A DNA stretch of 64,000 nt, taken from contig OZ005604.1 in assembly GCA_963930655.1 (NCBI GenBank), forward strand, positions 17,556,001 to 17,620,000, written 5' to 3'. The notes below the pieces were generated by a model. That model saw only the letters and a program-made list of their open reading frames with translations, had not been told where the DNA came from and searched no databases. Made by a program: the position numbers and the translations under genes. Origin of the DNA: Myrica gale. Its lineage: Eukaryota > Streptophyta > Magnoliopsida > Fagales > Myricaceae. Of this stretch, positions 48,301 to 58,705 are shown piece by piece (position 1 is the first letter of the stretch; each line of letters opens with the position of its first letter).

Positions 48301-51300
48301 TACTTTCTGTTGGACAGCTTGTTGAAAATAATTGTAATGTCACTTTTTCATCTCCTGGTTGTATTGTACAGGATCAAGTGTCCAGGAGGATGATCGAAAG
48401 GGGTCCTAAGGAGGGTCGTCTATTTCCAATAAATCCTAGTTCAGCTTCTGTTATGTCTAGTTCTTGTTTTTTCATTCATTGTCATGCTGTCAATATCAGT
48501 ACTAGAGATTGGTATCTATGTTTAGGTCATCCCAATCCTAATGTACTCCAAACTTTGTTTAAATCTGGTGCTCTTGGAAATAAAAATTTTTGTTTCAGCA
48601 GAAACGATTTCTTTTGATTGTACCTCTTGTAAACTTGCCAAAAGCAAAGTGTTACCATTCCCTCAATCTAGTTCTCCCACTCATTCAGACACAATTTGCT
48701 TCCTCTATCAAGATCTTACAATCGGATTCAGGAGGTGAATATCTGTCTCATGAATTTCAGAATTCTCTTCAAGAAAAAAAATATTTTTTCTCAACATTCT
48801 TGCCCATCTACACCACAACAAAATGGGGTAGCTGAGCGTAAGAATCGTCATCTCCTTGATATGGTTCAGGCTCTTCTAATTAACTCATCAGTTCCATCTC
48901 GTTTTTGGTGTGAAGCATTAGCCACTGTTGTCCATTTAATTAACAGATTACCCACACTAGTTTTACATAATGTTTCTCCCTATTCCATACTGTTTGGTCA
49001 CACTCCTAACCATTATGATTTGCATACCTTTGGTTGTGTGTGTTTCCTTCATCTTCCACCACATGAGAGACAGACATAAATTGAGTGCTCAATCTGGTAA
49101 GTGTGCCTTTCTTGGATATAGTTCTACTAAAAAAGGATTTCTTTATTTCTTTATTATGATCCTAATGCACAAAGAATTCGAAAAAAATTTCTCTCTCATG
49201 TGGATCCTATCTTACCTAGTTTATCCATTCTCCATGATGAGCCTAAGCCCTCCTCTATGCTTATTCCAGAGACACCTTCTCCTCCAGTAGCTAAGTTTAA
49301 ACCAGGTTTTGTCTACACTCGCCGTCATAGCACCCCTTTGGCCGAGTCTCCCATGGCTTCTCAAGATTCTCCTCCTCCGGCACAAGATCCAATATCCACC
49401 ATAATTCCTGTTGCTCCCTATTCCTAGGAGATCTAATTGTGATCTCACCCTCCAGCTAGGTATGGTTTTTCTTCCCCCACTTCTGACTGCAACATTATCG
49501 TCCATTGCCATCCCTTCTTGTTATAAAGAGGCTATAGAAAATGAGTGGCAACAAGCGATGCAGACAGAACTTGATGCCCTGGCGGCTAATCACTGGGATG
49601 TGGTACAATGTCCTCCTTCGATCAAACCAATTGGTAGTAATGGGTATACTCCGTAAAGCTTTGTTCAGACGGCTTATTGGAACAATACAAAGCTAGACTA
49701 GTTGCTTTGGGGATCGCCAAGAGTATTGCGTGGATTATGATGAGACTTTTGCTCCGGTTGCCAAGATGACTATTGTCCGGTTGTTACTTGCCCTTGCTGC
49801 TTCTAAATCTTGGTCATTACGACAAATGGATGTCAAGAATGCTTTCTTGCATGGCGAGTAAAGGAAGATATTTATATGAAACTTCCATCTGGTATGTCTG
49901 TTTCCTCCCCTATGGTTGTTTGCAAAATGAAGAGGTCTTTGTATGGTCTTAAACAACCGAACAATAGTCATCTTGGCATAAACAAGTTTCATCTCCTCAA
50001 ATGGGATAAGGTGTGTTGCCCCATTAGGAATGAAGGGTTGGGTATTAGGAGGCTTATCACTTTTAACAAGGCTTTACTTGGGAAATGGTTGTGGCGCTTC
50101 GCGGTTGAGTGCAATAGTTTGTGGAGGAGTGTCATTTTGGAGAAGTATGGGTGTGTGGCGGGTGGGTGGAGGACATTCCAGGCGAGAGGTTCTTATGGAG
50201 TTAGTCTTGGGAGGTTCATCAGTCATGGGTGGAACTCAGTCAGTGCTAATATCCGTTTTGTGGTGGGTTGTGGTAGCAGAGTTAGATTCTGGAGCGACCT
50301 TTGGTGTGGGAAGAAACCCTTGAGACAGGAGTACCCGCTTCTTTTTGCCTTAGCTCGGGATAAAGACGTTATGGTGGTGGATAATTGGGGTGAGAATTCT
50401 GGTGGGGGGGCTTGGAACATTCAGTTCGTGAGGGCAGCTAATGACTAGGAGTTGGAGATTTTTTCGTCATTCTTTTCGTTACTTTATCACATAGCCATCA
50501 GAAGTGGAGTTGATGATAGGTTGTGTTGGGTGGGATCCAAAACTGGAACTTTCTCCGTGAAGTCGATGTATGGGATACTTTCTTGCAATCCTAGTGTTTC
50601 TTTTCCGTGGCGGCAGATTTGGAGGTCCTCCGTCCCTATGCGTGTTTCCTTTTTTGTGTGGGAGGCTGCCCAGGGGCGGATCTTGACCATTGATAACCTT
50701 CGTAGGAGGGGTCTTTGTCTACTTGACTGGTACTTCCTATGCAAATGTAGTGGGGAATCGATGGATCATCTTCTTCTTCATTGTTCGGTGGCTCGGGCTC
50801 TTTGGTATCAAGTGTTTAGCATTTTGAACTTGTGTTGGGTTATGCCCCCCAGGGTGTTGGATGTGTTGAGCGGCTGGAAGAGGAAGTTTGTTGATCCCTT
50901 TGCTTCGGTTGTGTGGAAGATGATCCCTTTGTGCATTTGGTGGGTTATTTGGAGGGAGAGGAATGACAGATGCTTCAATGATACTTTTTCATTTCTTGAT
51001 GGGTTGAAGGGCAAGCTGATGAGTTCTCTCTTTTTATGGGCAAATGTTGTGCTAGGCTATCCTTTCTCGGATTTTTCAGATTTCATTAGTTTTGTAGCTT
51101 GTATGACCTAGATGTTACAATATAGCTCTTTTGTACTGTCTTCTTTTTTGGTTCCTTAATAAAAACTTTCGTACTTATAAAAAAAAACAAGCTCCTAGAG
51201 CCTGGTTCGAAAAGTTTCACAATACTTTGATAGGGTTTTCATTTAAGCAAAGAATTATGATGCTTCCTTATTTTGCACAAGGGCGATGTTGGAGTGGTAT

Positions 51301-54300
51301 TTTTTATTGGTTTATGTCGATGATATTATCATCTCTGGTTCAGATGGACCTTTGATTCAAAAACTTCAGCAACATCTTCATAATGTGTTTTACATGAAGG
51401 ATCTTGGGGATCTTGCCTACTTTTTGGGGTTGGAAGTTAGGTCTCAGCCACATGGTTTATTTCTCAATCAACTCAAGTATATTCAAATTGATAATCCTCA
51501 GGAGGTGAATGTCAAGTATAGGAAACATCTTCATAATGTGTACTACTTCAGATTGATAATCCTCAGGAGGTGAATGTCAAGTATAGGAAAGACGAAGGCG
51601 AACTTCTCTCAAATCCTACCTTATACCGTAAGTTGGTTGGTAGCTTGATTTATCTCACCATCATGCACCCTGATATTTTCTATGTTGTCAACACTGTTAG
51701 TAAGTTTATGATTCTCCTCGGCATCTACATTTTGTAGCTCTTTGTCGGATTATTTGCTATCTACTTGGGACTCCTAATCGTGGGCTGTTTTTTCCTAAGG
51801 GTTCTTCTATTCAATTAGTTGCTTATAGTGATGCAGATTGGGCAGATTGTCCGGACTCTTGACGGTCTACTACTGGATGGTGTGTCTTCCTTGGAGATTC
51901 TTTTATCTCTTGGAAGTGTAAGAAGCAAGATTGTGTGGCTAAGTCATCTATAGAGGCTGAATATCGGGCAATGTCTGCAGCATGTTCTGAAATTATGTGG
52001 TTATGTGGTATTCTTTCAGAACTAGGTTTTGCACATGGTGATAATACGAGTGCTATTCAAATTGCAGCGAACCCTGTTTTCCATGAATGCACTAAGCACA
52101 TCGAGGTTGATTGCCACTATATCCGAGATGCTTACGAGTCTAAAGCTATCATTCTCCCTCATGTGTCCACTAAACATCAAGTAGTTGATATCTTCACCAA
52201 AGCTATGACTCGACAACGACATCAATTCTCAGTTAAATTTCTTCTAGTCGACTCGCCAGCATCAATTTGAGGGAGGGTATCAAAGGAAAATTAGGTTTTC
52301 CATTTATTATCCACACAACAACTTGATTTCCTAATCTTATTGGTGTTGCAGCAGAGCAGAATTTCAAATAGATTAGGATTTGTTTTCTAATCTGTTGTGT
52401 TATCTTGTATTTGAATTAGACTTTTGTAATTATTTTTTTATATAATGAAAGGCAAGCACCTCAAAAGAGGTATCCAGTCAAAATTTTTCATACCTATCTC
52501 TATGGATTGTGAGTTCAGATCACCAAATAACATTGTCAGTTCATTTAGTTGAGACTTCTAGCACTTACCCTAAAGACATAAATTATTTCTAAAGACACTT
52601 TTTCAGACCTGGAGAAGCTCTCATTCATTGACAGACATTGGAAAGCAAACGAGGGAGGGAGGGTGCACAAAGAATATATACCACGCCCATTCTGAGCAGA
52701 TATATCCTCAGATGCTGTTAAGAGAAACTGCGCCTCCTTTGCCTTCTTCTTTCTGTAACATCCAAGATATATACTAGCTGCAATTACTAGCACAGCAGCT
52801 AGTCCTCCAATAGCTATTCCGGCAATAACTCCTCCTGCTAATCCTGCTTATAGTTGAGCAAATATTAAGCTTAGTACCACTTTCTTTCCCCTCAATTGTC
52901 TCATACGTGTCTCCAAGTATCAGAATAAACATAATCATTGTAAAACCAACAGTGGAAGGAGGCCAAACCGCTTGAGCTGCAAAAGGGAGAAAACCAAAAC
53001 AAAGTGAAACCAAAACAAAAAGAAACAAACGTGCTTCTTAATTTCATTCAGTACAAAGATCAATTTTGTAGACCTACCTTGATGGCAGAGGTGGATAAGT
53101 GCCATTTTGATCTGCGAATCAAAAGAAAAGAAAAAAGATGAAAGATAATGCAAACTCATAGCCCCCAGAGACTATATTGAAAGGAAAAAGGTATACTCAT
53201 GATGCTTAAAATTATATGTAAAAATATGATATACTTTATCTGACCTGTTTTTGTTTTCTCTTTTCTTTTTCTTTTTTTTCTTTCTTTTTTTTTTGTGGGT
53301 TGGGAAGGAAGGGAATGTATATTTCTCATTCCTGAACATTGTAAATATTACATTTTTCAAGCTGACAACTTCTTCAAACAACCAATTCTAGTGCGCCCTG
53401 TGATTAAACTAAGATATAGATTATATGAGATCAGCATCATGTACTCATTACTATTAGGTGCAAGATTACTGATCATACACATCTTTTATATCAACAATGT
53501 ATTTCTCTTGGCATTGATGACTCAATGTCATCATACATGCACAAACCACAAGCATACAATAGTTTTTTATTTGGAAAACCCAGCCATAGAAAACCATGGT
53601 TTCTAGTCTAGTACAAAAAGATACCACAACTGGCAGAAATGAGGACATGACTTACAGAACTCCCACACTCACTTATAGACTAGCTCCACCTATGAGATAT
53701 ATATTGTACTGCTCACGATTGCTTGAATCATTCTAAAGCCACATAAGTAGCTACTACTCCAGTATAATATCAAAAAGACCAACAACCACATGAAGTTTCT
53801 AACAGCCATTTAACTGATCTTTTATGCCTGTATCTGTAGCTGACATTGCAGAGCAAGTACAAAGCATGATTGAGGGCGGGGAGGGGGGGGGGGGCGGGGA
53901 ATGGAGATATCTCTGATTCTGCTACATCTACAGGTGCTAAAGGAGGCGTGGTGTAGGAGTTCCTGTTTAAGCTAGATGCGTTTCTGAAAACAATTATGTT
54001 TATGTATCTATCATGCTTGAATAGGACATTGGCCTGCAGAGGTGGGTTATATTGCGCAGTTTTGGCAAAGATTCTCGGTCCCACTATGCCTTTAGTTTTG
54101 AATTTTATATCAAAACCTAATAATCTGCCCTAATTCAGTGAACCAATTGATTACTTCAATGGCTCAACCCAGTTCTCCTAAATGCCCGTCAGCTCCATCT
54201 CCCATGTCCAAAGAAATGGCATTTAATCTCCTTTTGGGACATTTTCGTTTATAGTTAGCATTGAAGACATTTTCGTTTCAAATTAGACAAAATGACTATC

Positions 54301-55660
54301 TGGGCTACCATCAAAAAGGTCATCCAGCAACTCAGTAAAGCATACAACCTAGCTTGAGGGTATACAGAACTCAAGAAAATTGAATAATATAATTTTAAGC
54401 TTACATGAAATTGAATAATATAATTTTAGGTCTAAGTACACTTCATTTTCCAAACTGTTCAAAGAAAAGAAAAATTGTGTGCAACTAGGGTGTTACAGAT
54501 TATAACATGGCATCACTTGAGTGGTTCACTAAAACATATCAATTTAAACCAAACTATAAGCAGGTTTAGGGTAACTTTTTGGAAAGTCATGGATGGCCAT
54601 TATAATCAGGCCTGAACCACATGAAGGTAAATTGCATTTTACCCTTGATTTTGCACTAACATATGTTGTTTCGATGTTTGTAAGCATGCGTTCTGCTACT
54701 TCCTAAACTGAGACATTTAGAATCCATTTCGTAGACAAGTGGCGCATCTCTTTACATCCTTGCGTATGGTTGGTTACTAACAAAACATTCTATTTAACAC
54801 GTAGTGGTTGATCTAAGATGCAAGCAAATCAAGTATCTGAAAACAGAGTAGCAGTAATCATGTTCTCTAACGTTAATTCTTCTCTTCTTCCTACAAGAGA
54901 TAAAATTCTTATCTAGTTGTTACTATTTCATCATGCTTACGAACTCAATATGACAATAAGCCAAATGAACAGAAGTTCAATCCACACGCAAAACAAAAAA
55001 AGAATGCCTCAAGACACCAAAATTGTCACCTTTTCCCGGAATATACACCACACCACTCCCTTGAGTGAAATTCACACCCGGGTTGTAACTCTGCAGCACG
55101 GGTATACTAAGACCCGTCTCATTTGCAATCGATTCCTCACTGTCATTCAACTGAAGGGGGTACGTAATAAACAACCCGTAAGCATTCGATACCGAGCTGT
55201 CCCCACACGAGCATGTCACCGTCACATTCAACTTCGCATTCGTATCCGGTATGTTAGTCGCCGGGTAGCTATTATTCGTCTGCAAAGACTCCGCCGTGGT
55301 CAAGTTCGCATAATATTTTTGCGCCACCACCTGGTACGTGTCCCCTTTCCGAACCGTGTACTCAAATACGTGACCCAGAAACTCACCCCTGATACAGTTA
55401 CATGGGAATGGGACATTCACTCTTCTACCCGGCAGGACAATATCTTTGTTGGGAACCGTCGCCTTGTTGTAGCTCACAATGGTATCGGCGGTTATAGAAA
55501 GACTAGATTGCAAAACTTCAGCCATGAAGGTGAGATTTGAGCCTTTCCACACGTAGTAGGAAGCTAAAGCTAAATCACAGCCCTTGTTACATTTTGATTC
55601 GGCTGTGGAACAAAAAACTGAGGCAAAGACCAATACCAAAAACCCAAATTTGCTTCTCAT
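42332..55660 (-). CDS. LysM receptor-like kinase of the CERK1/NFR1/LYK3 class
   Basis: Eleven minus-strand exons were found: 55660-55030, 53111-53078, 52843-52682, 46256-46054, 45272-45183, 44048-43952, 43866-43715, 43636-43545, 42997-42859, 42679-42581 and 42496-42332. The chosen ATG opens a signal peptide ([20 protein letters not shown]). Three LysM modules follow with the conserved cysteines (C24, C28, CNC at 87-89, CSC at 150-152). Exon 3 encodes the membrane helix ([20 protein letters not shown]). The kinase has [35 protein letters not shown] and [20 protein letters not shown], and ends NLMSGR. Such receptors sense chitin or lipochitooligosaccharides at the plasma membrane. Exon 2 does not fit the phase of exon 3; joining exon 1 directly to exon 3 gives a closed 609-aa frame. 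Introns 3 and 5 contain retroelements. The usual ANILID is ANISID here. Confidence 0.93.
44350..44767 (+). mobile_element. Solo LTR with 5-bp target duplication
   Basis: A 418-bp block starts TGTAACACGCC and ends CTGTTACA. It contains a TATA-like CTATATAAGG at 44566-44575 and is flanked on both sides by TCTTT (44345-44349 and 44768-44772). It lies in intron 5 of the LysM kinase gene, opposite to the gene. No internal retrotransposon sequence is present, so recombination between two LTRs is the likely origin. Confidence 0.88.
46644..46872 (+). repeat. Left LTR of the copia element
   Basis: 229 bp, starting TATTAAAGG instead of TG and ending TTTGTCA. Differs from the right LTR by scattered substitutions and an extra 16 or so bases (GTATTAGGCTTGTATTT region). 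Confidence 0.93.
47111..49660 (+). pseudogene. Copia gag, protease and integrase, broken
   Basis: The gag starts [20 protein letters not shown] at 47111 and stops at 47405. It resumes in other frames to two zinc knuckles, [14 protein letters not shown] and [14 protein letters not shown] (about 47803-47900). The protease word [11 protein letters not shown] is at about 48117. The pre-integrase zinc region ([18 protein letters not shown]...[10 protein letters not shown]) follows. Only the ends of the integrase core remain: SDSGGEYLS and [20 protein letters not shown], with [20 protein letters not shown] deletion near 48700 removes most of the catalytic stretch. At least five frame breaks are present. 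Confidence 0.9.
49957..51184 (+). mobile_element. 5'-truncated LINE nested in the copia reverse transcriptase
   Basis: It begins after AAACAA (49951-49956) and ends in an A-run before a second AAACAA (51185-51190). It encodes [20 protein letters not shown]...[17 protein letters not shown]. After a TAG at 50446 it continues with a zf-RVT region: [52 protein letters not shown], and FISFVACMT at the end. The tail TTCGTACTTATAAAAAAA matches the tail of the LINE at 6783-10915. Truncation left only the last part of ORF2. Confidence 0.92.
51487..51591 (+). repeat. 65-bp tandem duplication in copia pol
   Basis: ATTGATAATCCTCAGGAGG with the following TGAATGTCAAGTATAGGAAA starts at 51487 and again at 51552. 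Confidence 0.93.
52278..52490 (+). repeat. Right LTR of the copia element
   Basis: 213 bp, starting TATCAAAGG and ending TTTTTCA, followed by the TACCT duplication. Confidence 0.93.
53078..53111 (-). other. Exon 2 of the LysM kinase gene, phase-incompatible with exon 3
   Basis: The 34-base block lies between TTCGCAG and GTAGGT and reads [11 protein letters not shown] after the G from exon 1. This matches the short juxtamembrane exon of CERK1/NFR1 genes. It ends with two bases of a codon, whereas exon 3 starts with two bases, so inclusion shifts the frame. Confidence 0.8.
53875..53903. repeat. G-run in intron 1 of the LysM kinase gene
   Basis: GGGCGGGGAGGGGGGGGGGGGCGGGG on the plus strand satisfies the usual four-tract quadruplex pattern. 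Confidence 0.85.
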
Positions 55661-56339
55661 CGGATTGGCCAAATTGGAACCCTAATCTGTGAAATTCCGG
55701 CAAATCGGAATCGGGTTTTTGGTGACTGTGGAAGGAAGAGAAACGTTTTGATTGAATAGACGTGGTATTTTAGACCGTTGACTAGGGCCTTTTTGGGTTT
55801 TGAAAATGTAAAATCTTTCGGGCGCGGGTGACGATGACGTAGGATTGGGTGTAGAGAAATGATCAGAGTGATGGGGTAAGACCGTCGGCGTTCGACTGTC
55901 CTTTTCCGTGTCCGAGCCAACCTGAAACAGCAAACACCGGCCTTTTAGTTGGGAGACAACGATTGGGGAGTGCGAAAGTATGATCTACTCGCTTCCTGAT
56001 TGGACAAGGTGGTCAGACCTGTCCACTGGTCAAAATTTGCTTCTAGACTGTTTGCCTAATACGCGGCTTGAACTTCCAAATACATGCAGCATTTGCTTAT
56101 TTTATCCAATTTTTTTTTTTCAAAAAAAGAGCATGCTGCTAATTGAAACTTAAGAGAGATGTTGATTTTCGTCAAGCATTTAATGTTGTTTCCTAATATT
56201 TAATCTAATACGCGTTTATTCAAAAAATAATATTTTTCATTTTCATAGTTTATAACTGAGATCATCTCGTTGTGTTACATTCATAAGAAAAATCACACAA
56301 CTTCTAGAAAATCTTTTATTTGGAGATAAGTGTGACTTA
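55661..56339 (-). promoter_or_regulatory. 5' UTR and promoter region of the LysM kinase gene
   Basis: This holds the region upstream of the ATG at 55660. W-box cores TTGAC(C) can be seen (minus-strand TTTTGACCAG near 56030, plus-strand CGTTGACTAG near 55779). These suit a defence-linked receptor but are common by chance. The transcription start could not be fixed. Confidence 0.4.
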
Positions 56340-56538
56340 GGCTGCGTTTGCGTTGTAAAATTTTACACCCTCTAAAATTTTAACACAATAAAATATTACA
56401 ATATAATCTCTCCCTCTCTCATCAAATCATTACTTTTCACTACAAAAAATATAAAAAATTACCTCTCTCTTTACTTTTTCACTAAATCCAATACCTAAAA
56501 TTTTAACAACACTAAAATTTTACAAAACAAACACAGTC
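56340..56538. mobile_element. Harbinger-like (Tourist) MITE, copy 3 of the family
   Basis: The 199-bp AT-rich element has ends GGCTGCGTTTG and, reversed, GACTGTGTTTG, flanked by TTA (56337-56339 and 56539-56541). The interior shares words with 20543-20705 and 37200-37383. Confidence 0.85.
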
Positions 56539-56872
56539 TTAACTATATACGATTTGACTAGCACTAGCACTGGCTCTGGTTCTTTTTCAAAAGTGTAAAT
56601 ATACTCTTCACATTCCAATTATGGGGTCTTGTGTCCAATTTAGATGGAAAATATGGGGGTCATGTGTCCAAGACCAGAGCAAATCGACTGGCGTATGGTG
56701 GCTCACGCGCCCGTCCATTTTTCCTCTTATTTCCAGTTTCAATGGTGAGATTCGGTAGGCACACCCCGCTCCACTAATAATCATTGTCCTCCAACGATCC
56801 GTTCGGTTCAACCCCAGTCGAGGGTTGGTCGATCGGCACGTCTGGGCTTACGCGCTTGATTTTTTTCACTTA

Positions 56873-57052
56873 GAGCTTGTTTGGCACAAAAAAATCCTCA
56901 AGATTTTTTTGAATACAAAATATTCACAACCAAACATTATTTTTTACCCTACATAAAAATAACTACAACACGCATACCAATAAAGTTAACATCACATAAA
57001 AATTCTCAAATCACAAAAAAATCCTCAAAATACTATACAACCGAACAGCCCC
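56873..57052. mobile_element. Second Harbinger-like MITE
   Basis: The 180-bp AT-rich element has ends GAGCTTGTTTGG and, reversed, GGGGCTGTTCGG, flanked by TTA at 56870-56872 and 57053-57055. It is non-coding. Confidence 0.8.
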
Positions 57053-57417
57053 TTAGGCTAACTCCTCTCAGTCGTTTGCTGCTTTTGCCACCCATTATGA
57101 GTTATCTCAATTCTATGTTTGTTTGGATATGTATGGCCGTTAGGCTTCTTAGATCGTTGGTCCGTCACCTCTTCAAAATGACTGCTCTTTAAAGTATATA
57201 ATTGAGGTCTTGAAACCTCCTTAAAATAACGAAATAACCATTACTTTTCTACTAAAAACTGACCTTATCTGAATGCCTTACGTGAACGTATACTGAACCC
57301 ACGAAATGATGCAGCTGATAAAATAGAATTGGAATTTCCACTGCTGTCTGCTGCTGACATTGCAAAGCGAAGGAACAGAGTAAAGGAGGCAGGGCAAGCA
57401 GACCGCAAAGGCAGGTT

Positions 57418-57746
57418 TTTTTTTTCCCCCCGAAAACAACCTCATTCATTGAAAACTAAATAGAAGAGTTCACATCACATTGCAAAATATGAAAAGGAAT
57501 ACTAAGGACATTACAAAAACCAGAAAGCCGAAAACGGGCTGCCCACTGGGCTAACAGATGGGACTGTTAATTGAGTCTTCTTGGCACCCCGTGGAGAGAC
57601 CAAGCAGATTGAGACTTGAATTCATTCCGAATAGACAGCACCAAGTCTTCAATTTTCCAACAAGGAGAAACCAGAGGATTGACTATATCGGAAGCCAGTA
57701 ACTTAGAGTCAGTTTCGAAAACCACATGCGTCCAATGAAACCACCC
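57418..57746 (-). mobile_element. LINE RNase H-domain fragment with 9-bp target duplication
   Basis: A T-run at the left marks the tail. AGGCAGGTT flanks it at 57409-57417 and 57747-57755. In element sense it reads THVVFETDSKLLASDIVN...CWKIEDLVLSIRNEFKS...WSLHGVPRRLN, the RNase H-like region (FETDS.LL) found at the C terminus of many plant LINEs and related elements. Confidence 0.8.
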
Positions 57747-57755
57747 AGGCAGGTT

Positions 57756-58569
57756 GATTCTTCTTGTTCTTCTTCTTTTCCCCCACTTCCATAATTCCAT
57801 TTATACCTATTAGCCGATCCGTGCTTTCCATTTTGAGTTTTCAAGTAGCTGTTGGGCCCGCTTGGAGAAAACAAGAAAAGTAGCTTCTGGGCCTAAACAG
57901 TTCATGAAGAACAAGTTCTGTTCTGTTTCATTTTCCTCTTGCATGCGTTGGGACAAAAGAGCTAATAACAGATAGGCCATTCAGCAAATTGGATGTTCAA
58001 TCTTATATGGTACTCCGACTTTTACCTTTCGACCTCTTGGTGGGCATAGCAGCTCTCACCAAAACATTGAGGACATAAGCTCAAATTAACGTTTATTTAA
58101 TTAATGCCTAAAAATGTAATGTAGGCAAAACCAAGAAGTCCAGTCCAGCATACTGAAGAAGATGCAAAAAGATGGGTGCCTTAACTTACAAACCTAGCTA
58201 GCACGCTTTGGGAATTGAGTTTAGGATATGGAGATCCGAAGTGATATGTTGAAACGCAGCGTATTGGGCCGAACATGATTGTTTAGGCTTAATTAATCTT
58301 CTATCGGTTGCTATTGTGTCAATCTAGAAGATGGTGTGTCAATCATAACAATTAGGCAAATCTCTCAATGACTGATGCTCTAAAGATTTGACAATGGGTT
58401 GGCCAGCGGCTGAGCCACATGGTAGAGATTTGACACATAATCACGTATGTTACGGAGGGTTAAACTCTATTTATTAGATTCCTAACCAATTAGATTGACT
58501 CACAACTCAGGTGCCAATTAATTAACAAGAGCTGTATTAAGTGGGTTGACTCAGTGCAGTCCCTACATG
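57756..58569. other. Stretch without recognisable gene
   Basis: Nothing was recognised beyond short random frames. Confidence 0.4.
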
Positions 58570-58705
58570 CAGTGGCGGACGCAGGGGGTATTGAACCTGG
58601 GCGGCCGCCACCCATTACTCTGCCCAAAAGAAATTTTTTCAAGTATTTTTTTTTTCATAAGTTGGCATGGCCCGACACCCATTAGGCCTAGGCCAACTAG
58701 AGTCC
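58570..58705 (+). mobile_element. Left end of a Tip100-like hAT, related to the element at 31667
   Basis: It starts CAGTGGCGGACGCAGGGGG and shares CCTGGGC.GCCGCCACCCATTA, CATAAGTTGG and CCCGACACCCATTAGGCC words with the left arm of the 31667-33714 element. No right end or target duplication was found, so it is probably truncated. Confidence 0.65.

Larger units (their letters stand above)
49720..52270 (+). pseudogene. Copia reverse transcriptase and RNase H, split by a LINE
   Basis: Before the [35 protein letters not shown], a stop, then [11 protein letters not shown]. After it (51191 onward): [32 protein letters not shown] (the catalytic YVDD), [14 protein letters not shown], then broken frames and the RNase H part with [36 protein letters not shown] and a tail to 52270. 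Joining KQ to APRAW shows that the LINE entered between these codons. A 65-bp internal duplication at 51487-51591 adds damage. Confidence 0.92.
46644..52490 (+). mobile_element. Degenerate Ty1/copia retrotransposon in intron 3 of the LysM kinase gene
   Basis: LTRs at 46644-46872 and 52278-52490 are about 220 bp long. The element is flanked by an exact TACCT duplication (46639-46643 and 52491-52495). A TGGTATCAGAGCC primer-binding site starts right after the left LTR (46873), and a GAGGGAGGG polypurine tract precedes the right LTR. Gag-pol is present in the order gag, protease, integrase, RT, RNase H, which is the copia order, but it is broken by frameshifts, deletions and a nested LINE. It inserted opposite to the host gene's direction. 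Confidence 0.96.

Noticed and set aside
54917..55540. 207-codon plus-strand frame
   Set aside because: Exact antisense of the LysM exon 1, whose protein is clearly recognisable.
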